From positions 1 through 50,600 of the forward strand of contig NZ_JAOQAH010000007.1 of assembly GCF_025963695.1 (NCBI RefSeq): a DNA stretch of 50,600 nucleotides. Direction: 5' to 3'. Position 1 is the first letter of the stretch. Every line of letters begins with the position of its first letter. The notes beneath the pieces are model-generated. The model worked only from the letters and a program-made list of their open reading frames with translations, had not been told where the DNA came from and searched no databases. Positions 1-8,415 of this stretch are shown here, piece after piece. Position numbers and translations under genes: made by a program. The DNA is from Segetibacter sp. (lineage in GTDB: Bacteria > Bacteroidota > Bacteroidia > Chitinophagales > Chitinophagaceae).

Positions 1-472
1 CCTGGCCTTCACTTATTTTGTGCACCATTGGCTTTTCGCAATAGACTGCTTTGCCTTTTTGCAATGCATCTTTGGTAATTCGTGCATGATGATGATCGCT
101 CGTAACAATCAAAACGGCATCAATATCGTCTCGGTTCAGAATTTCGCGATAATCACGGGTGGTAAAAAGCTCCTTACCATAAACTTCTTTAGCGCGTTCA
201 AGTCTTCCTGTATATAAGTCGGCGGCGGCCACTAATTCTACTCCTGGAACTTTCAAAGCTTGCCTCACATCATTATTACCCTGAATGCCAAGGCCTATCA
301 GGCCAATCTTTATCTGGTCGTTTGGAGATATTTTTTTCTCATACCTTAAAATCCGTTCTTCTGCTTTTTCCTTGTTTGCAAGACTGGAAAGTGGGCTGGC
401 TGCAAGAAATAAACCCGTTGCCCCAATTTGTTCAAGAAATTTTCTTCGCGATGAGCGACTTTGATTTGACAT
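1..472 (-). CDS. Gfo/Idh/MocA family oxidoreductase, Tat-exported, C-terminus cut off by the window edge
   Basis: A leftward reading frame opens at an ATG at 472 and runs off the left edge, so only about 157 residues are visible. The N-terminus carries a twin-arginine type leader (SRRKFLEQIGATG followed by a hydrophobic stretch and a small-residue cleavage region), so the enzyme is probably folded and exported. After residue 45 comes a Rossmann nucleotide-binding start (KIGLIGLGIQGN), then an aspartate (AADLY) that would hold the NAD(P) ribose, then the family hallmark CEKPM near residue 145. Known members oxidise or reduce sugars and sugar derivatives with NAD(P). The substrate cannot be told. 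It lies apart from the other genes, and nothing upstream within 188 bases looks like a promoter. The class is clear; the function of the missing half is not visible. Confidence 0.9.
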   Translation of the reverse strand, partial: MSNQSRSSRRKFLEQIGATGLFLAASPLSSLANKEKAEERILRYEKKISPNDQIKIGLIGLGIQGNNDVRQALKVPGVELVAAADLYTGRLERAKEVYGKELFTTRDYREILNRDDIDAVLIVTSDHHHARITKDALQKGKAVYCEKPMVHKISEGQ

Positions 473-660
473 GCAATTAGTTTTTATAAAACTTAGATGA
501 ATTTTAAAGTAGTATACGTTAGAAATTTGAAGTTAAGGAATAAGAAGAAATGAAACTGAAATGAAAAGTGAAACAAAACAATTTTCAGAAGTGGAATAAA
601 ACAGCTTTGTAAATAACTCGTAAAATTTTTCAAATCTCCTTACTCTTTTAAATCCTGGTT

Positions 661-1305
661 TTAAATAAGGTGTTCATTAAATCCCAATGCTATAAGTTTT
701 TCAAAAGCTTCCCAAACATCCTCAGGTATTGGTTGATAAATCTGAAATCCCTTTTCAGCATAAATCTTAATTCGTTGCAAATCACCTAGCATTATATGAA
801 TTACTTTATCTAACGAGATCTCGTTGTTTGGATAGTCGTGAAAAGATATTTGAGGGGAGGTGACTATTAGCTTTTTATCTGGCCAGTGTTTTTTAAAAGT
901 GGCATAACTTCTTCGCTCCATGTAGGGCTTTTGTACTACTATAAAGGATTGCGGATGGAGGTTATTTTGTTCTAATAGTTGTTGGGTAAATAGAATGTTT
1001 TCTCCTGTATTGGTTGATTTATTTTCTATTAAAATTCTCTCTTTAGGAACGCCGGTTTCGATTGCGATCTTTGCAAACTTGTCAGCTTCTGTTTCTGTCC
1101 ACATATCTTCTGTTAATCGTCCTAAACCACCCGAGAAAATTAGCAAAGGTGCCCATTGCTGCAAGTATAATGCTGCCGCCCGTTCTGCAACTCTTACGTC
1201 ATGACTTCCTAACACGAGTATACAATCAGACTTTTCAAGACTATTATTTACATGGTGATAATCCCAGACTTTTTGTGCTAATGATATAACTTCTTCTGTC
1301 ATCAT
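661..1305 (-). CDS. YdcF/ElyC-type DUF218 family protein
   Basis: The protein contains the DUF218 core: DCILVLGSHDVRVAERAAAL, then IFSGGLGR, then a region with TEADKFAKIAIETGVPKERI and ENKSTNTGENI, which is the typical order in YdcF, SanA and ElyC proteins. YdcF of E. coli binds S-adenosylmethionine; ElyC and SanA act on envelope integrity. There is no predicted membrane anchor if the ATG at 1305 is used. The frame extends further upstream only through a TTG at 1356, which would add 17 mostly hydrophobic residues; I prefer the ATG because the DUF218 domain then starts at the usual distance. It stands alone on the minus strand, divergent from the hexosaminidase gene. No exact biochemical role can be assigned. 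Confidence 0.85.
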   Translation of the reverse strand: MMTEEVISLAQKVWDYHHVNNSLEKSDCILVLGSHDVRVAERAAALYLQQWAPLLIFSGGLGRLTEDMWTETEADKFAKIAIETGVPKERILIENKSTNTGENILFTQQLLEQNNLHPQSFIVVQKPYMERRSYATFKKHWPDKKLIVTSPQISFHDYPNNEISLDKVIHIMLGDLQRIKIYAEKGFQIYQPIPEDVWEAFEKLIALGFNEHLI

Positions 1306-1650
1306 AAGAGGCGAAAATAGGAGGTATTTGAATATTTGTGACCATCGCACGAACAATGATGATTAAAAGTTGATTTGGCGAGGTAGTGACAATAATAAAG
1401 CGTTTAATTTGCTGAACAAAGAAAAAGTAGTACAAGAGTGCGACGCAAGCAAAGCTTACTGAAGCTAAACTGCTGGCTAAGAAAGGTACTTACTGTTTTT
1501 ATGTTGCGGCCTGAACGGTTTTAAAGGTAAATGGATAAGGGATGGAAAAAGAGCGTAAAGTGGAAGGTGTTAACACTTTTTGCTTTACTTAAACTAACAG
1601 ACTAAGTCTTTATAAATAATAGATATTTCTTGAACAAAAGTAAATTAACG
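1306..1650. other. Divergent intergenic region between ydcF-like gene and GH20 gene
   Basis: About 345 bases separate the two divergent genes. It contains one copy of the bipartite dispersed repeat (1430-1478). I did not find a convincing TAnnTTTG -7 element or an intrinsic terminator here. The stretch immediately before the GH20 start is strongly AT-rich. Confidence 0.5.
1430..1478 (+). repeat. Bipartite dispersed repeat, copy 1
   Basis: Box A, GTACAAGAGTGCGACGCAA, occupies 1430-1448, with the exact 13-mer GAGTGCGACGCAA at 1436-1448. Exactly 23 bases later comes box B, GCTGGCT, at 1472-1478. The same arrangement occurs at five other intergenic places in this window. The core of box A (TGCG-A-CGCA) is palindromic. 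Confidence 0.75.
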
Positions 1651-3576
1651 ATGAAAAAAACGATGATGCTTAGCCTTGTAATGGCTTCTTTTCTCAATGC
1701 TACCAGCCAAACGACCCCTGTTGTGTCGGTGTTGCCTCAACCTGTGACTGTACAAAAAGGTAATGGAAGTTTCTTGTTAAAAAAGACAACGGCAATTGAA
1801 GTAACTGGCACTAACGCAGATGCGAGAAGAGTTGCGGGTTACCTGGCAAAAAAAATATCGACTGCTACGGGTTATTCAATTGCGGTAAAAACAGCAACCT
1901 TTAATGCCAATACAGCCGGTAACATTAGGTTGACTTTGTCTGCCGATACGACGGTGGGCAATGAAGGTTACAAGTTGAGCGTTGTTCCGAATTCTGTAAT
2001 AATTACTGCTAATAAACCTGCAGGGTTGTTTTATGGAATGCAGACCCTTTTGCAATTATTTCCTAAGGAGATTGAAAGCAACACGGTGGCGAACAATGTA
2101 AATTGGAGTGTGCCTGCTACAACAATTAATGACAAGCCCCGTTTTGGCTGGAGAGGTTTGATGTTTGATGTAAGCAGACACTTTTTTACTAAGCAGGAGG
2201 TAAAAGATTACATAGACCAAATGGTGCGTTTTAAATTTAACCTGCTCCATTTGCACCTGACTGACGATGAAGGCTGGAGAATACAAATAGAAGGTCTTCC
2301 AAGGTTGACAGAAGTAGGTGCATGGAACGTTAAGAAGGTTGGCTACTTTGGGACCTTTTCTCCACCCACGCCTGATGAACCAAAAGATTATGGCGGATTT
2401 TATACACAGGCAGATATAAGAGAACTTGTTCAATACGCTAAAGATCGTTTTGTAGATATTCTTCCTGAAATTGATGTTCCTGGTCATAGCCTTGCTGCGG
2501 TTGTTGCTTATCCTGAACTGTCTTGTACTCCGGGCGCAGATAAATACCAGGTAAGATCTGGAGAGGTGATTATGGATTGGTCACGTGGCGCACCTCCGAT
2601 TGCATTAATTGACAATACGCTTTGCCCTGCAAACGAAAAGGTGTATGAATTTATGGATAAAGTAATGACGCAGGTAGCAGCACTTTTTCCGTTTGAATAT
2701 ATACATGTTGGTGGCGATGAAACCCCTAAGAACTTCTGGGAAAAAAGCGATGCTGTAAAGGCTTTGATGGCAAAAGAAGGCTTGAAAAATATGGAAGAAG
2801 TGCAAAGTTATTTTGAGAAAAGACTTGAAAAAATAGTTGAATCAAAGGGTAAGAAATTTATGGGCTGGGATGAAATTCTTGAAGGTGGATTAGCACCAAG
2901 TGCAGCAGTAATGAGCTGGCGCGGAATGAAGGGTGGGATAGAAGCAGCTAAGATGAAACATGAGGTTGTAATGAGCCCTACTACTTTCGCCTATATTGAT
3001 TATATGCAAGGCGACCCGATTGTTGAACCGCGTGTATATGCGACACTTCGTTTAAACGAAGCCTATAAGTTTGAAGCTTTGCCGGAAGGGGTAGACCCAA
3101 TTTATATAAAAGGCGGACAAGCAAATTTGTGGACAGAGCAAGTGTACAACATGCGTCATGCTCAATACATGACCTGGCCACGTGGGCTTGCTATTTCAGA
3201 AGCGCTCTGGTCTACCAGGAAAAGTCGGGACTGGAACACTTTTTATCCAAGAGTTGAAAACCAGTTTAAACGTTTTGATGTGGCGGAGGTAAAATATGCA
3301 CCCAGCGTATACGACCCTGCTTTTAAAGTTTCAAAAGGTGCAGACAGTACTTTGCAAATTGAGCTAAGTACTGAAATACCTGACCTTGATATTTATTACA
3401 CTTTTGACAATAGTTTTCCTGACAGGTTCTACCCAAAATATACAAAAGCAATAACGGCCCCTAAAGAGGCTGTTATGCTACGTGTAATTACATACCGGGG
3501 GAAAGAGCCAAAAGGGAGAATGATTACAATGCCAGTTTCAGAATTGCAATCAAGGGCAACACCCAGACGGAGATAA
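1651..3576 (+). CDS. Secreted beta-N-acetylhexosaminidase, glycoside hydrolase family 20
   Basis: The enzyme removes terminal beta-linked GlcNAc or GalNAc from chitin fragments or glycoproteins. An N-terminal signal peptide (MKKTMMLSLVMASFLNATSQ) sends it to the periplasm or cell surface. A GH20b-type N-terminal domain covers roughly residues 25-145 and the catalytic barrel roughly 150-500, with HLHLTDDEGWR, the catalytic Asp-Glu pair in HVGGDET (D356-E357 counted from this ATG) and the substrate-binding WGDEI-type segment (GWDEILEGG). A chitobiase C-terminal-like beta domain follows. At 641 residues the length is normal. The frame could be extended 7 codons to a TTG at 1630, but the ATG at 1651 gives a clean signal peptide. 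A bidirectional terminator follows the stop codon. The gene is a monocistron as far as I can see. Confidence 0.95.
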   Translation: MKKTMMLSLVMASFLNATSQTTPVVSVLPQPVTVQKGNGSFLLKKTTAIEVTGTNADARRVAGYLAKKISTATGYSIAVKTATFNANTAGNIRLTLSADTTVGNEGYKLSVVPNSVIITANKPAGLFYGMQTLLQLFPKEIESNTVANNVNWSVPATTINDKPRFGWRGLMFDVSRHFFTKQEVKDYIDQMVRFKFNLLHLHLTDDEGWRIQIEGLPRLTEVGAWNVKKVGYFGTFSPPTPDEPKDYGGFYTQADIRELVQYAKDRFVDILPEIDVPGHSLAAVVAYPELSCTPGADKYQVRSGEVIMDWSRGAPPIALIDNTLCPANEKVYEFMDKVMTQVAALFPFEYIHVGGDETPKNFWEKSDAVKALMAKEGLKNMEEVQSYFEKRLEKIVESKGKKFMGWDEILEGGLAPSAAVMSWRGMKGGIEAAKMKHEVVMSPTTFAYIDYMQGDPIVEPRVYATLRLNEAYKFEALPEGVDPIYIKGGQANLWTEQVYNMRHAQYMTWPRGLAISEALWSTRKSRDWNTFYPRVENQFKRFDVAEVKYAPSVYDPAFKVSKGADSTLQIELSTEIPDLDIYYTFDNSFPDRFYPKYTKAITAPKEAVMLRVITYRGKEPKGRMITMPVSELQSRATPRRR

Positions 3577-3592
3577 GATTTATTAATATAAT

Positions 3593-3626
3593 AAGAAAGC
3601 CATCCAGTAAATTGGGTGGCTTTCTT
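3593..3626. terminator. Bidirectional intrinsic terminator between convergent genes
   Basis: AAGAAAGCCATCC (3593-3605) pairs with GGGTGGCTTTCTT (3614-3626) over 13 base pairs with one G-U pair and an 8-base loop. A- and T-rich flanks on both sides allow it to end both the hexosaminidase transcript and the leftward isomerase transcript. Confidence 0.85.
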
Positions 3627-3650
3627 ATTTATAATGCATATAGGAGAAGA

Positions 3651-4562
3651 CTATTTATAGCCCCATTTTCTCATTACCGCTAAATCTTCTTTGCAGTCAT
3701 CCAATGGCTTGCGGCCCTGGTAAGATTCCTGTTCTATAATCAGGTATTTTGATCCACCTGCTTTCTTTACAAAATCAAGGTTGGCTTTAAGATTTATTAT
3801 GCCTTTTCCAAGAACAGTACTTTCATACTTATCGCCGGCGCCCGGGATTTTTATTTCATCTTTTACGTGTAGAGACTCAAATCTTCCGGGATGTTTTCTC
3901 AAGACATCTTCGGTCTTAGCTCCACCATTATACAGGTTGCCCATATCTAACTGGTGAATGACCAAAGCAGGGTCAGTGTTTTGAAGGATGATATCGTACA
4001 ACATCATTCCGTTCATCTTTTCGCTAAACTCAAAATCGTGGTTGTGATAACCAAACTTCATTCCCGATTTTTTGCACAACTCGCCGCTTTTATTAAAGAC
4101 CTCCATGTAACGCAAGGTGTCGTCATAGGTCTTTCTCAAACTTGCATCAAGCCACGGGCTAACTACATGAGCTTGTCCTAAAATGGCCGCATCTTCAACT
4201 GTTTGTTTCCACGAGTCCGAAAAATCTTTCTTCTGGCTGTCCCAGTGTTGAGGACCCATAACAGTATGACCGCTGGGCATTTTCATACCAAGGTCATCCA
4301 GCACTTTTCTAAATTCTGACGGAGACCACCCGTACAATTTCCTGTTTACATAATTCGCGTGTTCAACATGAGTGTAACCCATTTCACGCAATTGTTTTAG
4401 GGTAGCTAACGGATCCTTTTTCATATCGTCTCTTACACTGTACAATTGTATTCCAACTATTTGTTTTGTTTTTTCGGCAGCAAAAACGTCGTTACCAAAA
4501 GCCATTGCTCCGGCAGCAATTAAAGAACTGTTTTTCAGGAAAGCACGTCGTGTAGTGTTCAT
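3651..4562 (-). CDS. Exported sugar phosphate isomerase/epimerase family protein (xylose-isomerase-like TIM barrel)
   Basis: The leader NTTRRAFLKNSSLIAAGAMAFG is a Tat signal (RR-AFLK), so a folded, probably metal-loaded protein is exported. The rest is an AP-endonuclease-2/xylose-isomerase-like barrel: GIQLYSVRDDMKKDP at the first strand, GYHNHDFEF and HQLDMGN with likely metal ligands, HVKDE, and IIEQE near the end. Family members isomerise or epimerise sugars, and several in Bacteroidota act in 3-keto-sugar catabolism. It is the last gene of a leftward group (5761, 4713, 3651), but it is separated from the nitrilase gene by about 150 bases, so it may have its own promoter. The substrate is not known. 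Confidence 0.9.
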   Translation of the reverse strand: MNTTRRAFLKNSSLIAAGAMAFGNDVFAAEKTKQIVGIQLYSVRDDMKKDPLATLKQLREMGYTHVEHANYVNRKLYGWSPSEFRKVLDDLGMKMPSGHTVMGPQHWDSQKKDFSDSWKQTVEDAAILGQAHVVSPWLDASLRKTYDDTLRYMEVFNKSGELCKKSGMKFGYHNHDFEFSEKMNGMMLYDIILQNTDPALVIHQLDMGNLYNGGAKTEDVLRKHPGRFESLHVKDEIKIPGAGDKYESTVLGKGIINLKANLDFVKKAGGSKYLIIEQESYQGRKPLDDCKEDLAVMRKWGYK

Positions 4563-4712
4563 ATGTTTATTTAAATGAATTGAAGCGTTCGTTGTTAAAT
4601 CAATAACTAAATCTATGATTAATTTTTTATCAATTCATCTGCTTTCAATCAGCCTTTAAAAAGCTTGACAGAGATGGATGTTGATGTGGAAGATAAAATG
4701 TTTGAACCTGTT

Positions 4713-5705
4713 CTAAAGCACCGTTCCTTCTCCTTCAGGAGAAGGAGGATGAGGTTTCTCTTCCTCCAGCCACACAACATGTTGTTCTGCTTTATGTGGC
4801 TCTCCTATGATGTTTCGGTATAAGTCAGGTCTTCTTGCTTTTTTATATCGGTATCCTCCGGCATCAGTTAATTTTTCAGGATTGATAACAGCTGTAGCGA
4901 TGTCATCGCCGAGCGTTCTGCATTCCGCAATAATATCACCAAATGGATCAAGGATCATAGAACAACCATTTTTAAGCTGGTCATCATCCATACCAATAGG
5001 ATTAGAGAAAACAACATAAGCGGCGTTGTCGTATGCTCTTGCAGGTAGCCATTTCATTAGCCATCCCCGGCCTTTCATTCCGTCAAATTCCAGTCTCAGG
5101 GAAGTTGGATCGGTCTCCCTATTTTCCCACAGCTTTGGATCAACAAAACCAGCGCCCGGTCTTGGCGAAGGAGTACACATGGTCACGTGCGGCATAAAAA
5201 TAATGTTTGCACCAAGTAGGTTGGTGGCGCGTACATTCTCAATCACATTGCTGTCGTAACAAATTAAAATTCCACACTTCCATCCCGCTAATTCAAAAAC
5301 GGTATAAGAATTTCCAGGTGTCAGATTAGGATTAATAAAAGGATGCAACTTCCTGTGTTTTGCCACAAGGCCGTTTTTATCAACGCATACGTAAGCTTTG
5401 TATAACTTGTTCTCTTTGTCTTTTTCGAAGAGTCCAGCTAACACAACAATATTATGCTTGTTGGCTATTTCAGTCAACCTTTGAGTGCTTTCTCCGCCCG
5501 GTATCACTTCTGCAATTTCAAGCAACTGCTCTTTGCTTAAATGCCTGGCGAAAGTGTATCCCGTAATAGAACATTCATGGAAAGCAACTGCTGCCGCCCC
5601 CTGTTGAGCTGCCTTTTCTGCCAGTTTTTCAATTGTATTTAAATTGTATATTTTGTCCCCGCTTTTGTTTTCAAATTGAGCAGTAGCAATCTTTATGTTT
5701 TTCAT
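4713..5705 (-). CDS. Carbon-nitrogen hydrolase (nitrilase superfamily) with a repeat-derived C-terminal tail
   Basis: The cytoplasmic enzyme should hydrolyse an amide, carbamoyl or nitrile C-N bond. The catalytic triad is visible as E44 (FHECSITGY), K119 (KHRKLHPF) and C149 (ILICYDSN), numbered from the ATG at 5705. Six extra codons reach another ATG at 5723, but the family N-terminus (IKIATAQF) fits the later start. Similarity is strongest to the N-carbamoylputrescine amidase/beta-ureidopropionase-like branches; a substrate cannot be fixed. The last 13 residues (PHPPSPEGEGTVL) are encoded by a dispersed hairpin repeat at 4722-4757 rather than by family sequence. It lies between two sugar-isomerase genes on the same strand. 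Confidence 0.9.
   Translation of the reverse strand: MKNIKIATAQFENKSGDKIYNLNTIEKLAEKAAQQGAAAVAFHECSITGYTFARHLSKEQLLEIAEVIPGGESTQRLTEIANKHNIVVLAGLFEKDKENKLYKAYVCVDKNGLVAKHRKLHPFINPNLTPGNSYTVFELAGWKCGILICYDSNVIENVRATNLLGANIIFMPHVTMCTPSPRPGAGFVDPKLWENRETDPTSLRLEFDGMKGRGWLMKWLPARAYDNAAYVVFSNPIGMDDDQLKNGCSMILDPFGDIIAECRTLGDDIATAVINPEKLTDAGGYRYKKARRPDLYRNIIGEPHKAEQHVVWLEEEKPHPPSPEGEGTVL
4722..4757 (-). repeat. Dispersed hairpin repeat (CCTCATCC...CCTTCTCC), copy inside the 3' end of the nitrilase gene
   Basis: On the minus strand it reads CCTCATCCT followed by an 8-9 bp hairpin, CCTTCTCC-loop-GGAGAAGG (stem arms 4726-4733 and 4738-4745). Other copies lie at 22047, 38140 and 38256. Here the repeat is translated and supplies the end of the protein and its stop codon region. 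Confidence 0.75.
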
Positions 5706-5760
5706 AAAAAAATTTTGTTGCATAAATGGTTGCCGGTTTGCGGCAACCAGTAACAGGTAA

Positions 5761-6576
5761 CTAATTCTTATATCGATCTCTCAGCAAGTTCATCATGTAT
5801 ACATTTACTTCCCATTGATCTACGATTGGCTGCTTTGTATAAGGAAGTAAAGGCATATAGGGTGGTGCTCCAAATTCGGAGGTTATGGTAAAAACTTCCC
5901 GATTATTCTTTTGCTGCAATTCTATCACTTTATCCCAGCATTCTAAATGTCTCTGCAAAGCTTCACTCCATTCAGGTGCTCTTGGATCAGTTATTTGTGG
6001 CCCCTCGATAAAGCCCACTCTTGAGTGGATATGTTCGGTTCGTGAAATAGCAAGTTCTACAGCTTCCTCCTGGTCGTGTAAATAAGTTTCGGCAGTATTG
6101 AACCAATGAGAGATATCTAAAGTAATTTTTAAATCAGCAATATTTTGCAGGTATGCCTTGGTAATGTGTGCCGCGAAACTAAATTTTCCTCTGTGCGTTT
6201 CATGTAAGATCCGAACTCCGGTCTCTTGAGATACAATTTTTGCCAAATCGATTAGCTGTTTGTTTTCCTCGGGCGAAAAGTAATCTTTACCTGTTTGGCT
6301 ATTTATAAATAGCGGTTTTGCTGCTGCTAGTGATCGCAGTCTCATTTCGAATTCCTCTAAATGTTCATTAAAAACCGGGTTAACAGTTTCCCAATGTTGC
6401 CCAATCCAATAAAGACCATGACTCTTTAGTCCGGTTAACATTTCCTCTTTTTCACTTTCGTCCATTGACAGACTGCCTTCAATGCCATCATAGCCTGCAT
6501 CTTGTACATTTTTTAAAAAGGTACTCCATGGTATAAGTTCTTGGCCCCATCGGGGACAGAAGAATAAAAGTTTCAT
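5761..6576 (-). CDS. Sugar phosphate isomerase/epimerase family protein (cytoplasmic TIM barrel)
   Basis: About 271 residues with no signal peptide. The N-terminus KLLFFCPRWGQ leads into a xylose-isomerase-like barrel with GYDGIEGSL, ILHETHRGK (likely metal/substrate ligands), ITLDISHW and EHIHSRVGFIEGPQ. Such enzymes isomerise or epimerise ketoses or inosose-like compounds. It is first in the leftward group and diverges from a PhyH oxygenase gene 72 bases away, so the two sides probably share a control region. The ATG at 6576 is preferred over a TTG one codon upstream. The substrate is unknown, but the neighbours suggest carbohydrate-derived compounds. Confidence 0.88.
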   Translation of the reverse strand: MKLLFFCPRWGQELIPWSTFLKNVQDAGYDGIEGSLSMDESEKEEMLTGLKSHGLYWIGQHWETVNPVFNEHLEEFEMRLRSLAAAKPLFINSQTGKDYFSPEENKQLIDLAKIVSQETGVRILHETHRGKFSFAAHITKAYLQNIADLKITLDISHWFNTAETYLHDQEEAVELAISRTEHIHSRVGFIEGPQITDPRAPEWSEALQRHLECWDKVIELQQKNNREVFTITSEFGAPPYMPLLPYTKQPIVDQWEVNVYMMNLLRDRYKN

Positions 6577-6648
6577 CAATAAATTTTACTTGACTAAATT
6601 TAATTAATTCGATTAATTTTCAATTTTTTCTACACATAACGACTGCAC
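6577..6648. promoter_or_regulatory. Shared divergent control region with an inverted repeat
   Basis: The 72 bases between the divergent isomerase and oxygenase genes contain AATTAAT-TCG-ATTAATT at 6602-6618, a perfect 7 bp inverted repeat around TCG. Its position between two divergent operons makes it a candidate operator. This is inference; no regulator gene is nearby. Confidence 0.4.
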
Positions 6649-7494
6649 ATGCTAACGCAAGCTCAAATTAATCAATATCATTCTGATGGCTATCTTGTTT
6701 TAAGAAATTTTTGCAGTAAACCCGAAATTGATAAACTGTATAACGTAGCGATACAGGATGATGCGATGCGGGAAAACGCGCTGGATTTAAATGATCAAAC
6801 CGGCAAAAAAACAAAGCTGTCTTTGTGGTTTACTCCCGGAAACGACGTGTTTGGGTACCTCACCCGAAGCCAGAAAGTAATAGAATCAGTTGCACTATTA
6901 TTAGATAGTGATGCCCCCGTTTGCCACTTTCACTCAAAGCTGATGCAAAAAGAGCCAAGAGTCGGTGGCGCATGGGAGTGGCACCAGGACTATGGCTATT
7001 GGTATAAAAATCAGTTTATGTTCCCTGACCAGCTAATTAGTATAATGGTGGCATTGACGGAAGCCAATAAAGAAAACGGTTGCCTGCAGGTAATTAAAGG
7101 TTCCCATAAATTAGGTAGGGTTAACCATGGCTTTGCAGGCGAGCAAGTAGGTGCTGATGCTGTAATGGTTGAGAATGCATTACAAACAATGGAACTTGTT
7201 TATGTGGAGTTGGAACCCGGAGATGCTCTTATTTTTCACAGTAATATCTTGCATCGTTCTGGGGCCAATCTGTCTGCTTATCCCCGTTGGTCTGTGATCT
7301 CCTGTTATTGCTCGCAGTCAAACATTGCTTACAACGAAACGTCTGCCTCGTGGAAAGTGCCGGTACATGTTGTGCCCAACGAAGCAATATTAACCTGGGA
7401 TGCAGAATCCTTGTCTAACGCCGATTTTCTAAAAAAAGAAAACGATCCGGCTTTAAAAGAGACTGGGTGGGAAAAGGAAGTCATCATAAAATAA
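6649..7494 (+). CDS. Phytanoyl-CoA dioxygenase (PhyH) family Fe(II)/2-oxoglutarate oxygenase, first copy
   Basis: A 281-residue cytoplasmic protein with the double-stranded beta-helix oxygenase fold. The iron ligands are visible as H112 and D114 (EWHQDYGYW) and H202 (ILHRSGANLS); a following arginine (YPRW) can bind 2-oxoglutarate. Between them lies ENGCLQVIKGSHKLGR, a typical PhyH segment. The reaction would be hydroxylation of an unknown organic substrate coupled to decarboxylation of 2-oxoglutarate and use of O2. It is first of a rightward group with DUF1080, a second PhyH and a dehydrogenase. The distal motif is HRSG instead of the more usual HGSG. Family confidence is high; the substrate is open. 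Confidence 0.92.
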   Translation: MLTQAQINQYHSDGYLVLRNFCSKPEIDKLYNVAIQDDAMRENALDLNDQTGKKTKLSLWFTPGNDVFGYLTRSQKVIESVALLLDSDAPVCHFHSKLMQKEPRVGGAWEWHQDYGYWYKNQFMFPDQLISIMVALTEANKENGCLQVIKGSHKLGRVNHGFAGEQVGADAVMVENALQTMELVYVELEPGDALIFHSNILHRSGANLSAYPRWSVISCYCSQSNIAYNETSASWKVPVHVVPNEAILTWDAESLSNADFLKKENDPALKETGWEKEVIIK

Positions 7495-7557
7495 ACCCTG
7501 CAGATCTATACAAACTCGTAACCCCAATTTTCAATTTAAATAATATAAAAACAACGT

Positions 7558-8157
7558 ATGAGAAAACAATTTCTACTGTTTTGCGCTTTCCTTGCAATAA
7601 CATCAGTAGCCGGTGCACAAAAAACAAAAAAACTATTTAATGGTAAAGATTTAAGTGGATGGGCAATTCACGGAACTGAAAAATGGTATGTCGAAAACGG
7701 AGAACTAATTTGTGAAAGCGGGCCCGATAAGGAATACGGCTATTTATCTACAGATAAAAAGTATAAAAATTTCATACTCGATGTAAAGTTTAAACAGGAG
7801 GCCAATGGCAACAGCGGTGTATTTATCAGATCGAGTATCCAGGGCACAAAGATTAACGGATGGCAGGTAGAAGTTGCTCCAGCAAATCAACATACCGGCG
7901 GGATTTATGAATCGTATGGAAGAAATTGGTTGATACAGCCAAAGCCCGAAGACGAGAAATATTTAAAACAAGGTAGCTGGAATAAGATGAGAATTAAAGT
8001 AGTTGGGGATGAAGTAACTACCTGGCTTAACGGCCACCAAATGGTTTACCTTAAAGACGAAAAAATTGGGCAGGGAGAAGGATTTGTCGCTTTACAAATA
8101 CACAGTGGTGGTGGTATAAAAGTGAGATGGAAGGATTTGAAAATAAAGGAAATGTAA
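7558..8157 (+). CDS. Secreted DUF1080 protein (3-keto-disaccharide hydrolase / LamG-like fold)
   Basis: An N-terminal signal peptide (MRKQFLLFCAFLAITSVAGAQ) is followed by one DUF1080 domain: LFNGKDLSGWAIHG, then WYVENGELICESG, NFILDVKFKQEANGNSGVFIR, and a C-terminal IQIHSGGGIKVRWKDLKIKE-like ending. The fold is a concanavalin-like beta sandwich. Characterised Bacteroides members cleave 3-keto-glycosides, which are made by exported Gfo/Idh/MocA oxidoreductases; one such oxidoreductase sits at the left end of this window. It lies 63 bases downstream of a PhyH gene. The length (199 residues) is that of a single-domain member. The hydrolase role here is inferred. Confidence 0.9.
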   Translation: MRKQFLLFCAFLAITSVAGAQKTKKLFNGKDLSGWAIHGTEKWYVENGELICESGPDKEYGYLSTDKKYKNFILDVKFKQEANGNSGVFIRSSIQGTKINGWQVEVAPANQHTGGIYESYGRNWLIQPKPEDEKYLKQGSWNKMRIKVVGDEVTTWLNGHQMVYLKDEKIGQGEGFVALQIHSGGGIKVRWKDLKIKEM

Positions 8158-8415
8158 ACTGAGCATCTCAGGTTTGGGGTGTTGGGTTTTAAGTTGAACG
8201 TTTTGCGTTTTGGTTAGAAATCCCATGAGTTCAACGTGTGATATTTCTTTGGGACCAACATTAGTAATGCTAATCATCATCGTTGTGTCACTCACTTGTA
8301 CTATGCATTTTTTATTCATTCATAAAGACAGGTGACAGATATCGGTGATTGATCCTTTAACGACGGTTTTCTAAATAATTACTATTTCAGCCAGTGAATT
8401 AAAAATTTATAAAAG

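Noticed and set aside
2056..2487. 143-codon open frame antisense to the GH20 gene
   Set aside because: Shadow frame within a well-supported hexosaminidase.
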